The notes beneath the pieces are model-generated. The model searched no databases. It was not told the DNA's origin and saw nothing but the letters and a program-made list of their open reading frames with translations. Positions 1-8,249 of a DNA stretch of 64,000 bases are shown one piece after another (position 1 is the stretch's first letter; each line of letters opens with the position of its first letter). The stretch lies in NCBI RefSeq assembly GCF_002939385.1, contig NZ_MULI01000001.1, positions 62,001 to 126,000 of the forward strand. Direction: 5' to 3'. The translations under genes and the position numbers were made by a program. This DNA comes from Streptomyces sp. MH60 (lineage in GTDB: Bacteria; Actinomycetota; Actinomycetes; Streptomycetales; Streptomycetaceae).

Positions 1-23
1 GGACCGGTCCCGGTCCCGGTGGC

Positions 24-1202
24 TCACGCGCCGCCCCGCTCCTCGTCGCCGAGGACCGCTACGGCCAGGGGCCGCTCGCCCACCGGGAGCCGGGTCACCC
101 GGCCGGTGCCGATGTCGACGAGGCTCAGACCGTTCCAGTAGCCGTCGCGGGTGAAGCCGCCCGAGACGTAGGCGGTGCCGCCGTCGGCCGAGAGGGCGAC
201 GGTCTCGTGCGGGCCGTCCAGGGGGATGACCCGTTCGTCGCCGTCGGGCGTGCGGACGGTCAGGGACGGGCCGCCGTCCTCGGACGGGTCGATCGGGCCG
301 GTGCCCACCACGTAGAGCGTGCCGTCGGCGCCCGCCGTGACGCCGTGCTGGTGCGTGTTGGCGGTCATGTTCTCGATCCGGACCCGCCCGCTGCCGGGGT
401 CGACCACCGCCAGGCGCTCCCCCTCGAACGGCAGCAGCAGGGCCCCGTCGGAGGGGCGTACGGCGGCGTAGTGCGGCTTGAGCCACGAGCCGAGGCCGCC
501 CTCGGTGCCGTAGGGGGCGACCTCGACGCGGCGCGCGGTCCAGTCACGGGTGTCGACGACGCTCACGTCGAACGAGTCGTGGTTCGTCGCGTAGACCTGC
601 CGCCCGTCGCGCGAGACGTCGACGTCGAAGGGACGGCGACCGACCGGTACGACCTCCGTCACCTCGCGTCGCCCGGTGTCGACGACCTCCAGTGCGCCGT
701 CGCCGCCGGGGACGTTGACCCCGACGTAGACGCGGCTGCCGTCGGGGGACAGGGCGATGCCCATGCCGCCGCCCCGGTACTCGCCGGTCGTCACCGGGCC
801 CGTGTCCGTCCGGTACGGGATCAGGGCGGTGCGCTCGCGGGTGCGGGTGTCCACGGCGGCCACACCCTCCGCGGTCGCCACCCACGCCGTGCCGTCCTCG
901 CCCAGGGCGATCCCGTACGGCGCCGTCCCGACCCGTACCGAGCCCAGGTCGGCCGTCCGGCCCCGCCCGGCGGGGTCGACGAAGGTGACGGTGTCCGCGT
1001 CGAAGTCCGTGACCAGCAGGGTGCCTTCCGGCGTACGTGCGGACGCGCCGCCGGAGCCGGGCGTACCCGGGGCCGTGCTGGAGGGCGGGGCGGGCACCGG
1101 TGACGCGGGCCCGTCGCCGCCGCCGTCCGACGCGCATCCGGCCAGCGTCGCGGTGACGGCGGCCAGCGCGGTGAGCCGGCCCGCGAGGCGACGCCGGTTC
1201 AC
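24..1202 (-). CDS. YVTN/YncE-like beta-propeller lipoprotein
   Basis: A 392-aa secreted lipoprotein with no assigned reaction. The GTG start at 1202 gives an Arg-rich n-region, a hydrophobic core and a lipobox LAGC with Cys23, followed by a Ser/Pro/Gly-rich linker. From about residue 60 the chain is a run of propeller blades with repeated motifs such as SPDGSRVYV, SRDGRQVYATN and SADGGTAYVSG, typical of YVTN/YncE-type propellers. The start overlaps the stop of the upstream ankyrin gene in a GTGA quartet, so the two are almost certainly translationally coupled. The start was chosen because it alone yields a clean signal peptide; longer reading of the frame gives low-complexity Arg/Gly-rich sequence that is antisense-like. 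Substrate or partner is unknown. Confidence 0.85.
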   Translation of the reverse strand: MNRRRLAGRLTALAAVTATLAGCASDGGGDGPASPVPAPPSSTAPGTPGSGGASARTPEGTLLVTDFDADTVTFVDPAGRGRTADLGSVRVGTAPYGIALGEDGTAWVATAEGVAAVDTRTRERTALIPYRTDTGPVTTGEYRGGGMGIALSPDGSRVYVGVNVPGGDGALEVVDTGRREVTEVVPVGRRPFDVDVSRDGRQVYATNHDSFDVSVVDTRDWTARRVEVAPYGTEGGLGSWLKPHYAAVRPSDGALLLPFEGERLAVVDPGSGRVRIENMTANTHQHGVTAGADGTLYVVGTGPIDPSEDGGPSLTVRTPDGDERVIPLDGPHETVALSADGGTAYVSGGFTRDGYWNGLSLVDIGTGRVTRLPVGERPLAVAVLGDEERGGA

Positions 1203-1852
1203 CGCCGCCCGCCCTCGTCGCGAGTGCCGTCGCCGCCGCGTGACTCGGCCCGCCGCAGCAGGTCCGCGACGGCCTCGAAGCCCCTGCGCTCGGCATGCGC
1301 ACGGGCCGTGACACCGTCGCCGTCCGGCAGTGAGGGGTCGGCGCCCGCGGCGAGCAGGGCCGCCACGACGTCCTGGTGCGCGCGGTCGCCGTCGCCGAGG
1401 ACGACCGCTTCGAGGAGCGCCGTCCAGCCGAGCCGGTTGACGTGGTCGACGTCGATGTCCGTCTCCGCGAGCACCGCCCGTACGTAGGCCACGTGACCGC
1501 GTTCGCTCGCCGGGATGACCGAGACGCCGCCGAAGCGGTTGGTCAGCGTGACGTCCGGGCCGCCGGGCAGCAGCGTCCGCATCATCGCGACGCTGCCCGT
1601 GACCCCGGTGACCAGCCACGCGCTGTCCGCACGCGCGTCCTGGGCGTTGACGTCCGCGCCGGCCGCGACCAGTACCTCGGCGACGGCGACCCGGTCGGCC
1701 AGGGCCGCCAGCAGCAGCGGCGTGCGGCCCTGTTCGTCGCGCAGGTCCCGGTCGGCACCGGCCCGCAGTGCCGCCCGGACGGCGTCGGCGTCGCCGCGGC
1801 GAACGGCGTCCGACAGGGCGAGGTCGGCGGGGGTGGGTGGCTTGGCGGTCAT
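1199..1852 (-). CDS. Ankyrin-repeat protein
   Basis: A 217-aa cytoplasmic protein built from about five ankyrin repeats. Visible repeat cores include GRTPLLLAALADR, VAEVLVAAGADVNAQD, GWTALLEAVVLGD and VVAALLAAGADPSLPDGDG. Ankyrin repeats mediate protein-protein contacts; no catalytic domain is visible. It overlaps the downstream lipoprotein gene by 4 nt, suggesting a two-gene operon, although one product is exported and the other is not. A partner role is inference only. No strong ribosome site is seen before the ATG. Confidence 0.85.
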   Translation of the reverse strand: MTAKPPTPADLALSDAVRRGDADAVRAALRAGADRDLRDEQGRTPLLLAALADRVAVAEVLVAAGADVNAQDARADSAWLVTGVTGSVAMMRTLLPGGPDVTLTNRFGGVSVIPASERGHVAYVRAVLAETDIDVDHVNRLGWTALLEAVVLGDGDRAHQDVVAALLAAGADPSLPDGDGVTARAHAERRGFEAVADLLRRAESRGGDGTRDEGGRR

Positions 1853-1950
1853 GGTGGGACAGCTCCGCGGTGTCGGGGACGTGTGCCTCCAGCCTGGGCC
1901 CGCGGAGCGCCCGCACGGGTCGGCGCTCCGGCTCCCTCGCCGCTGCCGGA

Positions 1951-1982
1951 CGGACGACGGCCCTGTCGTCCGATCGGACGAC
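1951..1982. repeat. Triple-arm inverted repeat between two genes
   Basis: Three copies of an 8-mer lie in alternating orientation: CGGACGAC at 1951-1958, GTCGTCCG at 1965-1972 and CGGACGAC at 1975-1982. The second and third form a perfect 18-bp palindrome (1965-1982). The first and second form a hairpin with a 6-nt loop. It sits downstream of the MDMPI-like gene and upstream of the ankyrin gene, both on the minus strand, so it could be a terminator for the first or an operator for the second. Confidence 0.5.
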
Positions 1983-2081
1983 CCCCTGAACGACTCGTTA
2001 GGCCTCCCGTCGGGCGTCCTGCTGGACGGCTCACCGGCCGCCCCGTCGGCCGCCGGGGCCCCGCGGGGCCGGATGCGCCGG

Positions 2082-2735
2082 TCAGCCGACCGGGAAGGGG
2101 AGCCGCCCCGCCAACCCGCCCAGCGCGGCCGTCTCCGCCGCGGTCGGTGCCCGCCGCCCGGTGCCGATCAGCAGCGCGTCCCGGTCGGTGAACGACGCGG
2201 GGAACGCCGCTCCGACGACCCCCTCCAGCAGCTCCCGCGAGCGCCCGAGCCCCTCCGCGGGCGGTGCCGCCGCCTCCGGGAGATGCGCGACCAGGTCGAG
2301 ATGGTGCAGGGACCATTCCAGGACGTACGCCGAGAGGTAGTCGCCCGCGGTGAGCACCTGGTCCTGGGTACTGACCCGGCCGGCGGGATCCGCGAGCACC
2401 GCGGCGCGGCCCGCGGCGGAACCGACGTCGTCGAGATGGAACTTGAGCAGCCACGGCTGCTCGTAGGCGGCGGCCAGGCGGACGATCAGCGCGTCGAGCG
2501 GATCGTCCCCGGTCGGGGGATCGACGACCTGCCAGTAGGTCACCGCGTCCCGGGTCGGCTCCTCGGTGGTCGGGGTGGCCAGGGTGATCAGGACGTCCTG
2601 GGCGTCGATGACCAGGTGGCAGACCAGGTCCCGCACGAGCCAGCCGGTGCAGCCGGACGGCCGGGCGAAGTCCTCGTCGGACAGGTCGGCGACCGCGGCG
2701 AGCAGGGCCGACCAGGAACGGCTGAAGGGATCCAC
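2082..2735 (-). CDS. Maleylpyruvate isomerase N-terminal (DinB-superfamily) protein
   Basis: A 217-aa protein of the mycothiol-dependent maleylpyruvate isomerase type. The N-terminal four-helix region reads WSALLAAVADLSDEDF then GCTGWLVRDLVCHLV, where the His is the usual first metal ligand. Further His residues occur in EWSLHHLDLVAHL, matching the second half of the metal site. Members of this superfamily bind a divalent metal and use low-molecular-weight thiols; the substrate here is unknown. The start is GTG at 2735 with no clear ribosome site, so it is moderately uncertain. Flanked by an AI-2E-type permease on the same strand. Confidence 0.8.
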   Translation of the reverse strand: MDPFSRSWSALLAAVADLSDEDFARPSGCTGWLVRDLVCHLVIDAQDVLITLATPTTEEPTRDAVTYWQVVDPPTGDDPLDALIVRLAAAYEQPWLLKFHLDDVGSAAGRAAVLADPAGRVSTQDQVLTAGDYLSAYVLEWSLHHLDLVAHLPEAAAPPAEGLGRSRELLEGVVGAAFPASFTDRDALLIGTGRRAPTAAETAALGGLAGRLPFPVG

Positions 2736-2828
2736 GCCCGCCAGCCAACACCACCGCCCGCCCGGCCGCGACCCAATTCGCGCGAGGGGCCCGTCCTTCC
2801 CGTGCGGGGCACGTGTGTCTGTGTCCGC

Positions 2829-3929
2829 TCAGCCGTCGGCGGTCGCGGCCTCCTCGGGCGGCTCGGGCGGCTCGGCCAACTGCTCGCGCACGTAGTTCCA
2901 CACCACCGCGATCAACGCGGCGAAGGGGACGGCGAGCAGGCTGCCCACGATCCCGGACAGGCTGCCGCCCAGCGTCACCGCCAGCAGGACCACCGCCGCG
3001 TGCAGACCGAGGCCACGGCTCTGGATGATGGGCTGGAAGACGTTGCCCTCCAGCTGCTGCACCACCACGATGATCGCGAGGACGATGAGCGCGTCCGTCA
3101 GCCCGTTCGACACCAGGGCGATCAGCACGGCCACGAAGCCCGCGAACAGGGCACCCACGATGGGCACGAACGCGGACACGAACGTCAGGACCGCCAGGGG
3201 CAGTACCAGCGGCACGCCCAGGATCCACAGGCCGAGGCCGATGAACACGGCGTCGAGCAGCCCCACCAGGGCCTGCGACCGGACGAAGGAGCCCAGGGTC
3301 TCCCAGCCGCGCAGGGCGACGACCGGGACGTCGGTGGCCAGCCGGCCGGGCAACTGGCGGGCCAGCCAGGGCAGGAACCGCGGCCCGTCCTTGAGGAAGA
3401 AGAACATCAGGAAGACGCCCAGGACAGCGGTGATCAGGCCGTTGACCACCGCGCTCACCCCCGTCGCCACCGCGGTGGTGATGCTGCCGACGCTGTCCTG
3501 GATGCGCGCCACCGCCGAATCGACCGCACCGGTGATCTCGTCGTCACCGATGTTCAACGGAGGTCCCGCGGCCCACTCGCGCAGATGCTGGATGCCCTCG
3601 GCCACGCCGTCGGACAACTCATCGGTCTGGGAGGACATCGGTACGGCGATCAGCGCCACGATACCCAGGACGACCAGCAGGAAGGCCACCGTCACCACCG
3701 CGGCGGCCAGTGCCGGACGCCACCCGTGCCGCCGCAGGAAGCGGGCCGAGGGCCAGGTCAACGTGGTCAGGAGCAGACCGACGAGCAGCGGCCACACCAC
3801 CGACCACATGCGGCCCAGGAGCCACAGGGTCACGGCGAGCATGACGAGTATCAGCAGCAACTCGCCCGAGAAGCGCGCGCTGGTGCGCAGCGCGGCCCGG
3901 GTCCTGGCGGCGCTCAATCCGGCAGACAT
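2829..3929 (-). CDS. AI-2E family transporter (PerM/TqsA-like)
   Basis: A 366-aa integral membrane protein with about eight transmembrane segments. Hydrophobic stretches include LLLILVMLAVTLWLLG near the N-terminus, LAAAVVTVAFLLVVLGIVAL, and a C-terminal cluster with LVLPLAVLTFVSAFVPIVGA. The segment SAFVPIVGALFAGFVAVLI and the later QQLEGNVFQPIIQSRGLGLH are hallmark motifs of the AI-2E exporter/PerM superfamily. The family contains exporters of small molecules and Na+/H+ antiporters; the substrate cannot be told from sequence. The C-terminus is acidic (EPPEPPEEAA). It is divergent from the TetR gene, with 65 bp between start codons that contain the TetR operator, so it may be co-regulated. 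Confidence 0.88.
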   Translation of the reverse strand: MSAGLSAARTRAALRTSARFSGELLLILVMLAVTLWLLGRMWSVVWPLLVGLLLTTLTWPSARFLRRHGWRPALAAAVVTVAFLLVVLGIVALIAVPMSSQTDELSDGVAEGIQHLREWAAGPPLNIGDDEITGAVDSAVARIQDSVGSITTAVATGVSAVVNGLITAVLGVFLMFFFLKDGPRFLPWLARQLPGRLATDVPVVALRGWETLGSFVRSQALVGLLDAVFIGLGLWILGVPLVLPLAVLTFVSAFVPIVGALFAGFVAVLIALVSNGLTDALIVLAIIVVVQQLEGNVFQPIIQSRGLGLHAAVVLLAVTLGGSLSGIVGSLLAVPFAALIAVVWNYVREQLAEPPEPPEEAATADG

Positions 3930-3958
3930 GGGATCACCCTAAGGGGACGTCAGTACGA

Positions 3959-3974
3959 TGGACCCACCAGTCCA
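3959..3974. promoter_or_regulatory. TetR operator (copy 1): TGGAC-N6-GTCCA
   Basis: Perfect 5-bp arms TGGAC and GTCCA separated by 6 bp, 21 bp before the preferred TetR start. The reverse complement reads TGGACTGGTGGGTCCA. The same motif occurs upstream of the SDR gene at 5516-5531, sharing TGGACTGG....GTCCA. Confidence 0.7.
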
Positions 3975-3994
3975 ATATTTTCGAGGTGTGCGGC

Positions 3995-4603
3995 GTGCGC
4001 GGTGAGTTGACGGCCAAGGGGAAGGCGACGCGGCGCCGCATCGTCGAGGGTGCCGCGGCGGTGCTGCGGGAGAGGGGTGTCGCGTCGACGACCCTGGACG
4101 ACGTCATGGCGCGGAGCGCCACCAGTAAGAGCCAGCTGTTCCACTACTTCCCCGCGGGCAAGGACGAACTGCTCGTCGAGGTGGCCCGGTTCGAGGCGGA
4201 CCAGGTGCTGGAGGACCAGCAGCCGCAGCTCGGCCGCCTCGACTCCTGGGAAGCCTGGCAGGAATGGCGGGACGTGGTGATCGAGCGCTACGAGACCCAG
4301 GGCGACCAGTGCCCGCTCGGGTCGCTGTTCCTGCAGATCGGCCGCTCCACCCCCGGCACGCGCGCGATCGTGGTCGAGCTGCTGCGCCAGTGGCAGGAGA
4401 GCCTCGCGGCGGGCATCAGGTCGCTCCAGGCGTCGGGCAGGCTCCCCGCCGATCTCGATGTGGAGACCAGGGCGGCCGCGTTGCTGACGGCCATTCAGGG
4501 CGGGGTGTCCATCCTGCTCTCGACGGGGCGGTCGACCCATCTGCGGGCCGCTCTCGACCAGGGGATCGCGGACCTCCGGCAGGCGGGCGCCGCCGGTCGG
4601 TGA
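3995..4603 (+). CDS. TetR family transcriptional regulator
   Basis: A 202-aa repressor. The N-terminal helix-turn-helix reads TRRRIVEGAAAVLRERGVAS then TTLDDVMARSATSKSQLFHYF, the classical TetR DNA-binding domain, followed by a helical ligand domain. KSQLFHYFPAGKDELL resembles the LmrA/YxaF subgroup. The GTG at 3995 was preferred over the GTG at 3986 because GAGGT lies about 7 nt before it. An operator palindrome at 3959-3974 lies directly upstream, and a second copy lies in front of the convergent SDR gene, indicating autoregulation and control of the SDR. The ligand is unknown. Confidence 0.88.
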   Translation: MRGELTAKGKATRRRIVEGAAAVLRERGVASTTLDDVMARSATSKSQLFHYFPAGKDELLVEVARFEADQVLEDQQPQLGRLDSWEAWQEWRDVVIERYETQGDQCPLGSLFLQIGRSTPGTRAIVVELLRQWQESLAAGIRSLQASGRLPADLDVETRAAALLTAIQGGVSILLSTGRSTHLRAALDQGIADLRQAGAAGR

Positions 4604-4653
4604 CGCGTCCACCGCCCGGGCCGGGCCCGCCCCGGTCCGGACGGTGCCGCGTG

Positions 4654-5418
4654 TCAGGCGGCGATGACGGCGGCCGCGGTGCGCCCGCCGTCGACGTCGA
4701 GCACGGTGCCGTGCACGAACGAGGACTCGTTGCCGGCCAGGTAGACGGCCGCGCCCGCGATCGCTTCGGGGGTGCCCATCCGCCCCGCGGGCGTGCCCTT
4801 CATCATGATCTCGGCGGGGTGGACCTCGCCGGGCGGGGGCGTCTGCACCACGCCCGGCGAGATGGCGTTCACCCGTACGCCTCGGGCCCCGAACTCCGCC
4901 GCCCACGCCCGCGTCAGGGTCTCCACGGCGCCCTTGGTGGAGCTGTAGAGGGCGCCGACCGGGACGCCCAGGCGCGCGATCCAGGAGCCCAGGTTGATGA
5001 TCACCCCGCCGCCGGCCTCCGCCATGGCGGGTGCGAGGGCCGCGGTGAGGAAGAACGGGGCCTTCACGTTCACGGCGTAGACCCGGTCGAAGGTCTCCTC
5101 GTCGGTGTCGGTCGTGGTGCCGGGCGGATAGATCCCGGCGTTGTTGACCAGCACGTCCACGCGTCCGCCGAGCACACGGGTCGCCTCGCGGGCCAGCGCC
5201 CGCGAGGCGGCCGCGCTGCCGTCCAGGTCGGCGTGGACGAAGTCGGCCCGGCCGCCGGCGGCGCGGACGGCGTCGACGACCTCCCTGCCCCGTTCGGCGC
5301 TGCGCCCGGAGACGGCCACGTGAGCCCCCTCGGCCGCGAAGGCCTCCGCGATGGCCCGCCCGATGTTGCTGGTCGCCCCGGTCACCAGCGCGGTCCTGTC
5401 CGCAAGCCGCATCGACAT
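4654..5418 (-). CDS. SDR family NAD(P)-dependent oxidoreductase
   Basis: A 254-aa classical short-chain dehydrogenase/reductase. The Rossmann motif is TGATSNIG near residue 13. The structural NNAG motif is in VLVNNAGIY. The catalytic Ser lies in NLGSWIARLG and the YxxxK pair in ALYSSTKGAVETL. The C-terminus VLDVDGGRTA is usual for the family. The ATG at 5418 (MSMRLADR) has AAGGAG 7 nt upstream; longer readings of the frame enter the promoter. The promoter carries a TGGAC-N6-GTCCA palindrome identical in arms to the one at the nearby TetR gene, so this is the likely target of that repressor. The natural substrate is unknown; FabG-like ketoreductases are the closest general type. Confidence 0.9.
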   Translation of the reverse strand: MSMRLADRTALVTGATSNIGRAIAEAFAAEGAHVAVSGRSAERGREVVDAVRAAGGRADFVHADLDGSAAASRALAREATRVLGGRVDVLVNNAGIYPPGTTTDTDEETFDRVYAVNVKAPFFLTAALAPAMAEAGGGVIINLGSWIARLGVPVGALYSSTKGAVETLTRAWAAEFGARGVRVNAISPGVVQTPPPGEVHPAEIMMKGTPAGRMGTPEAIAGAAVYLAGNESSFVHGTVLDVDGGRTAAAVIAA

Positions 5419-5515
5419 GTTCCTGCTCCTTGCCTGCCCTCTCGCCCGTGTGCTTCTCCGTCGCCCCTGGCCGGTCGGCGGCCGGGGCGCGGATGCCACT
5501 GTGCGGCGAATAAAA

Positions 5516-5531
5516 TGGACTGGCAAGTCCA
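5516..5531. promoter_or_regulatory. TetR operator (copy 2): TGGAC-N6-GTCCA
   Basis: TGGACTGGCAAGTCCA, with perfect TGGAC/GTCCA arms and 6-bp spacing, lies about 100 bp upstream of the SDR start. It shares arms and spacer start (TGG) with the site at 3959-3974 in front of the TetR gene. Confidence 0.7.
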
Positions 5532-5613
5532 GAACATGAGGCTGGTCGGGGCGGGGGCCGCGACGGGGGACCAGCAGGACGACCGCGAGGTGCCGCGCCA
5601 CTCCCCCCGCGCG

Positions 5614-7137
5614 TCAGCTCTCGGGGACCTTGACCCAGTCGAGCGTGCGCTCCACTGCCATCTTCCAGCCCGCGTACCCCTCCGCGCGCTTCTCCTCGGA
5701 CCACTGGGGCTCCCAGCGCCTGGACTCGCTCCAGTGGGTGCGCAGTTCGTCGGTGTCCCGCCAGAAGCCCGTGGCCAGCCCCGCCGCGTAGGCCGCGCCG
5801 AGGGCGGTGGTCTCCGCGACCACGGGGCGGCTGACGGGGACGCCGAGCACGTCCGCCTGGATCTGCATGCACAGGTCGTTGGCGGTCACACCGCCGTCGA
5901 CCCGGAGCACGTCCAGGTGGACCGAGGAGTCCTGTTCCATGGCCTCGACGACGTCGCGGCTCTGGTAGCAGATGGCCTCCAGCGTCGCCCGTGCCAGGTG
6001 CGCGTTGTCGTTGTACCTGGCCAGGCCGACGATCGCGCCCCGCGCGTCGGAGCGCCAGTACGGGGCGAACAGGCCGGAGAACGCGGGGACGAAGTACATG
6101 CCGCCGTTGTCCTCGACCGTGCGGGCGAGTTCCTCGCTCTCGGCCGCCGTCTTGATGATCTTCATCTGGTCGCGCAGCCACTGCACGGCGGACCCCGTCA
6201 CCGCGATGGAGCCCTCCAGCGCGTAGACCGGCGGGCTGTCGCCGAGCTGGTAGGCCACGGTGGTCAGCAGGCCGTGCTGGGAGCGGACCAGTTCGGTGCC
6301 GGTGTTGAGGACCAGGAAGTTGCCGGTGCCGTAGGTGTTCTTGGCCTCGCCGGGCGAGAAGCAGACCTGGCCGACGGTCGCCGCGTGCTGGTCGCCCAGC
6401 ACTCCCGTGATGGGCACGGCGGCGCGCAGGGGCCGGGAGGTCCGGGTCGTGCCGTACGCCTCCCGGTGCGAGGAGGGGTTGATGGTGGGCAGCATGCTGC
6501 GGGGGATGCCGAAGAAGCCCAGCAGTTCGTCGTCCCAGTCGAGCGTCTCCAGGTCCATCAGCATGGTGCGGCTCGCGTTGGTCACGTCGGTGGCGTGGAT
6601 GCCGCCGTCGGGGCCGCCGGTCAGGTTCCACAGGACCCAGCAGTCCGTGTTGCCGAAGACCGCGTGCCCCTGCTCCGCCGCCTCGCGGACGCCGTCGACG
6701 TTCTCCAGGATCCACTGGATCTTCCCGCCGGAGAAGTACGTCGCGGGCGGCAGCCCGGCCTTGCGGCGGATGACGTCGCCCCGGCCGGAGCGCTCCAGGT
6801 GGGCCGCGATGGCGTCGGTGCGGGTGTCCTGCCACACGATGGCGTTGTAGTACGGGCGGCCGGTGCGCGGGTCCCAGACGACCGTGGTCTCCCGCTGGTT
6901 GGTGATCCCGATGGCCGCCAGGTCGGTGCCCGACAGTCCGCCGTTGCGCAGGGCGTTCTGCATCACCGAGTTGGTGCGCTCCCAGATTTCCACCGGGTCG
7001 TGTTCCACCCACCCGGAGCGCGGGAGGATCTGCTCGTGCTCCAGCTGGTGCTTCGCGACCTCGTTGCCGCCGTGATCGAAGATCATGAACCGGGTACTCG
7101 TGGTCCCCTGGTCCACCGCGCCGATGAAGTCCGCCAT
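5614..7137 (-). CDS. glpK: Glycerol kinase
   Basis: A 507-aa FGGY-family kinase that phosphorylates glycerol to sn-glycerol 3-phosphate with ATP. The N-terminus carries the phosphate-1 motif [32 protein letters not shown] is replaced here by [20 protein letters not shown], and the FGGY signature region contains [16 protein letters not shown]. Length is normal for GlpK (about 500 aa). The ATG at 7137 follows a GGAG-containing leader; the extended frame is rejected. No glpF or glpD lies next to it, so it is a stand-alone copy, probably additional to a gylCAB operon elsewhere (inference). Confidence 0.95.
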   Translation of the reverse strand: MADFIGAVDQGTTSTRFMIFDHGGNEVAKHQLEHEQILPRSGWVEHDPVEIWERTNSVMQNALRNGGLSGTDLAAIGITNQRETTVVWDPRTGRPYYNAIVWQDTRTDAIAAHLERSGRGDVIRRKAGLPPATYFSGGKIQWILENVDGVREAAEQGHAVFGNTDCWVLWNLTGGPDGGIHATDVTNASRTMLMDLETLDWDDELLGFFGIPRSMLPTINPSSHREAYGTTRTSRPLRAAVPITGVLGDQHAATVGQVCFSPGEAKNTYGTGNFLVLNTGTELVRSQHGLLTTVAYQLGDSPPVYALEGSIAVTGSAVQWLRDQMKIIKTAAESEELARTVEDNGGMYFVPAFSGLFAPYWRSDARGAIVGLARYNDNAHLARATLEAICYQSRDVVEAMEQDSSVHLDVLRVDGGVTANDLCMQIQADVLGVPVSRPVVAETTALGAAYAAGLATGFWRDTDELRTHWSESRRWEPQWSEEKRAEGYAGWKMAVERTLDWVKVPES

Positions 7138-7238
7138 GTTCGCTCCGTCTCTCCGGCCGGTGTCGGTCCTGGTCCGGGCACCTCCTCGGCCAGAGTAAGG
7201 CGACTTCTGGCAATCCGCACATAAAGGACATACCCGGC

Positions 7239-7269
7239 GTGCGGCGGCCGCCGGTGGAGGCCGCCGCAC
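7239..7269 (-). terminator. Probable terminator of nadE
   Basis: A perfect 11-bp inverted repeat (GTGCGGCGGCC / GGCCGCCGCAC) with a 9-nt loop, starting about 16 bp past the nadE stop and before glpK on the same strand. No U-tract, as is usual in high-GC hosts. Confidence 0.6.
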
Positions 7270-7284
7270 GGCACCGGCCGAGGG

Positions 7285-8115
7285 TCAGGGAGCGATCGGC
7301 AGCCGGCGCTTGTGGTCGGTCTGCCGGTAGCGGGTGAGGATCTTCTCGAAGGTCTGCTCCTTCACCGGCTTGCCCTCCAGGAAGTCGTCGATCTCCTCGT
7401 AGGTGACTCCGAGGGCGTCCTCGTCGGCCTTGCCCGGGTCGAGGGTCTCCAGGTCGGCCGTCGGAACCTTCCGGACCAGCTCGGCGGGCGCGCCCAGCGC
7501 GTCCGCGACGGCGCGCACCCGGCGCTTGGTGAGGCCCGTCAGCGGTACGAGGTCGGCGGCGCCGTCGCCGAACTTGGTGAAGAAGCCGGAGACCGCCTCG
7601 GCCGCGTGGTCGGTGCCGACGACCAGGCCGCCGTGCGCACCGGCCACCGCGTACTGCGCGATCATGCGCTGCCGGGCCTTGATGTTGCCGTGCACGAAGT
7701 CCTGGTGGCCGGCGTCGCGGAAGGCCACGTCGGCGGCGAGCAGGGCGTCGAGCGCCGCGTCGCTCGCGGGCTTGATGTCCACGGTCAGTACGTGGTCGGC
7801 CCGGATGAACTCGAGGGCGAGCTGGGCGTCGTGCTCGTCGGCCTGGACCCCGTGCGGCAGCCGCATCGCGTAGAAACGGGCCTCGTGCCCCGCGGCGCGG
7901 GCCCGCTCCACGGCGAGCTGGCACAGGCGGCCCGCGGCGGTCGAGTCGACCCCGCCGCTGATCCCGAGCACGAGCGCGCGCAGACCGGTGGAGGTCAGCC
8001 GCTCGGCGAGGAAGGCCACCCGGCGCTCGATCTCCCGTTCGGCGTCGAAGGTCTCCGCGACCTCCAGTTCCCGGGCGATCTCCTTCTGCTGGGCGATGGA
8101 CGCCGGCTCGCTCAA
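7285..8115 (-). CDS. nadE: Ammonia-dependent NAD+ synthetase
   Basis: A 276-aa NadE that converts nicotinic acid adenine dinucleotide to NAD+ with ATP and ammonia. The PP-loop signature LGISGGVDSTAAGRL is at about residue 50-64. Later motifs include HGNIKARQRM, GTDHAAEAVSGFFTKFGDG and PLTGLTKRRVRAVA, all typical of the E. coli-type single-domain enzyme; there is no N-terminal glutaminase domain. Length matches the 275-aa family norm. It is followed by a hairpin terminator and then glpK. Confidence 0.95.
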   Translation of the reverse strand: MSEPASIAQQKEIARELEVAETFDAEREIERRVAFLAERLTSTGLRALVLGISGGVDSTAAGRLCQLAVERARAAGHEARFYAMRLPHGVQADEHDAQLALEFIRADHVLTVDIKPASDAALDALLAADVAFRDAGHQDFVHGNIKARQRMIAQYAVAGAHGGLVVGTDHAAEAVSGFFTKFGDGAADLVPLTGLTKRRVRAVADALGAPAELVRKVPTADLETLDPGKADEDALGVTYEEIDDFLEGKPVKEQTFEKILTRYRQTDHKRRLPIAP

Positions 8116-8208
8116 TTCCGCTCCTTGTTCGACGGGCAGGGCAGTTCTCGTTTCACCCTACCCACAGGCGCCCGGGGAACTCGGACCCACCGTCCGGCGG
8201 AGCGGGAG

Positions 8209-8240
8209 GTGCGGGGCGGCCGTCAGGGGCCGCCCCGCAC
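8209..8240 (-). terminator. Terminator of the PA14/propeller gene
   Basis: Perfect 13-bp stem GTGCGGGGCGGCC / GGCCGCCCCGCAC with a 6-nt loop, beginning 9 bp after the stop of the large secreted-protein gene. Confidence 0.7.
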
Positions 8241-8249
8241 GGCTGCGGG

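Noticed and set aside
3950..7924. Minus-strand open frame of more than 1300 codons spanning several genes
   Set aside because: It crosses glpK, the SDR gene and promoters in a shadow frame; no motif in its translation.
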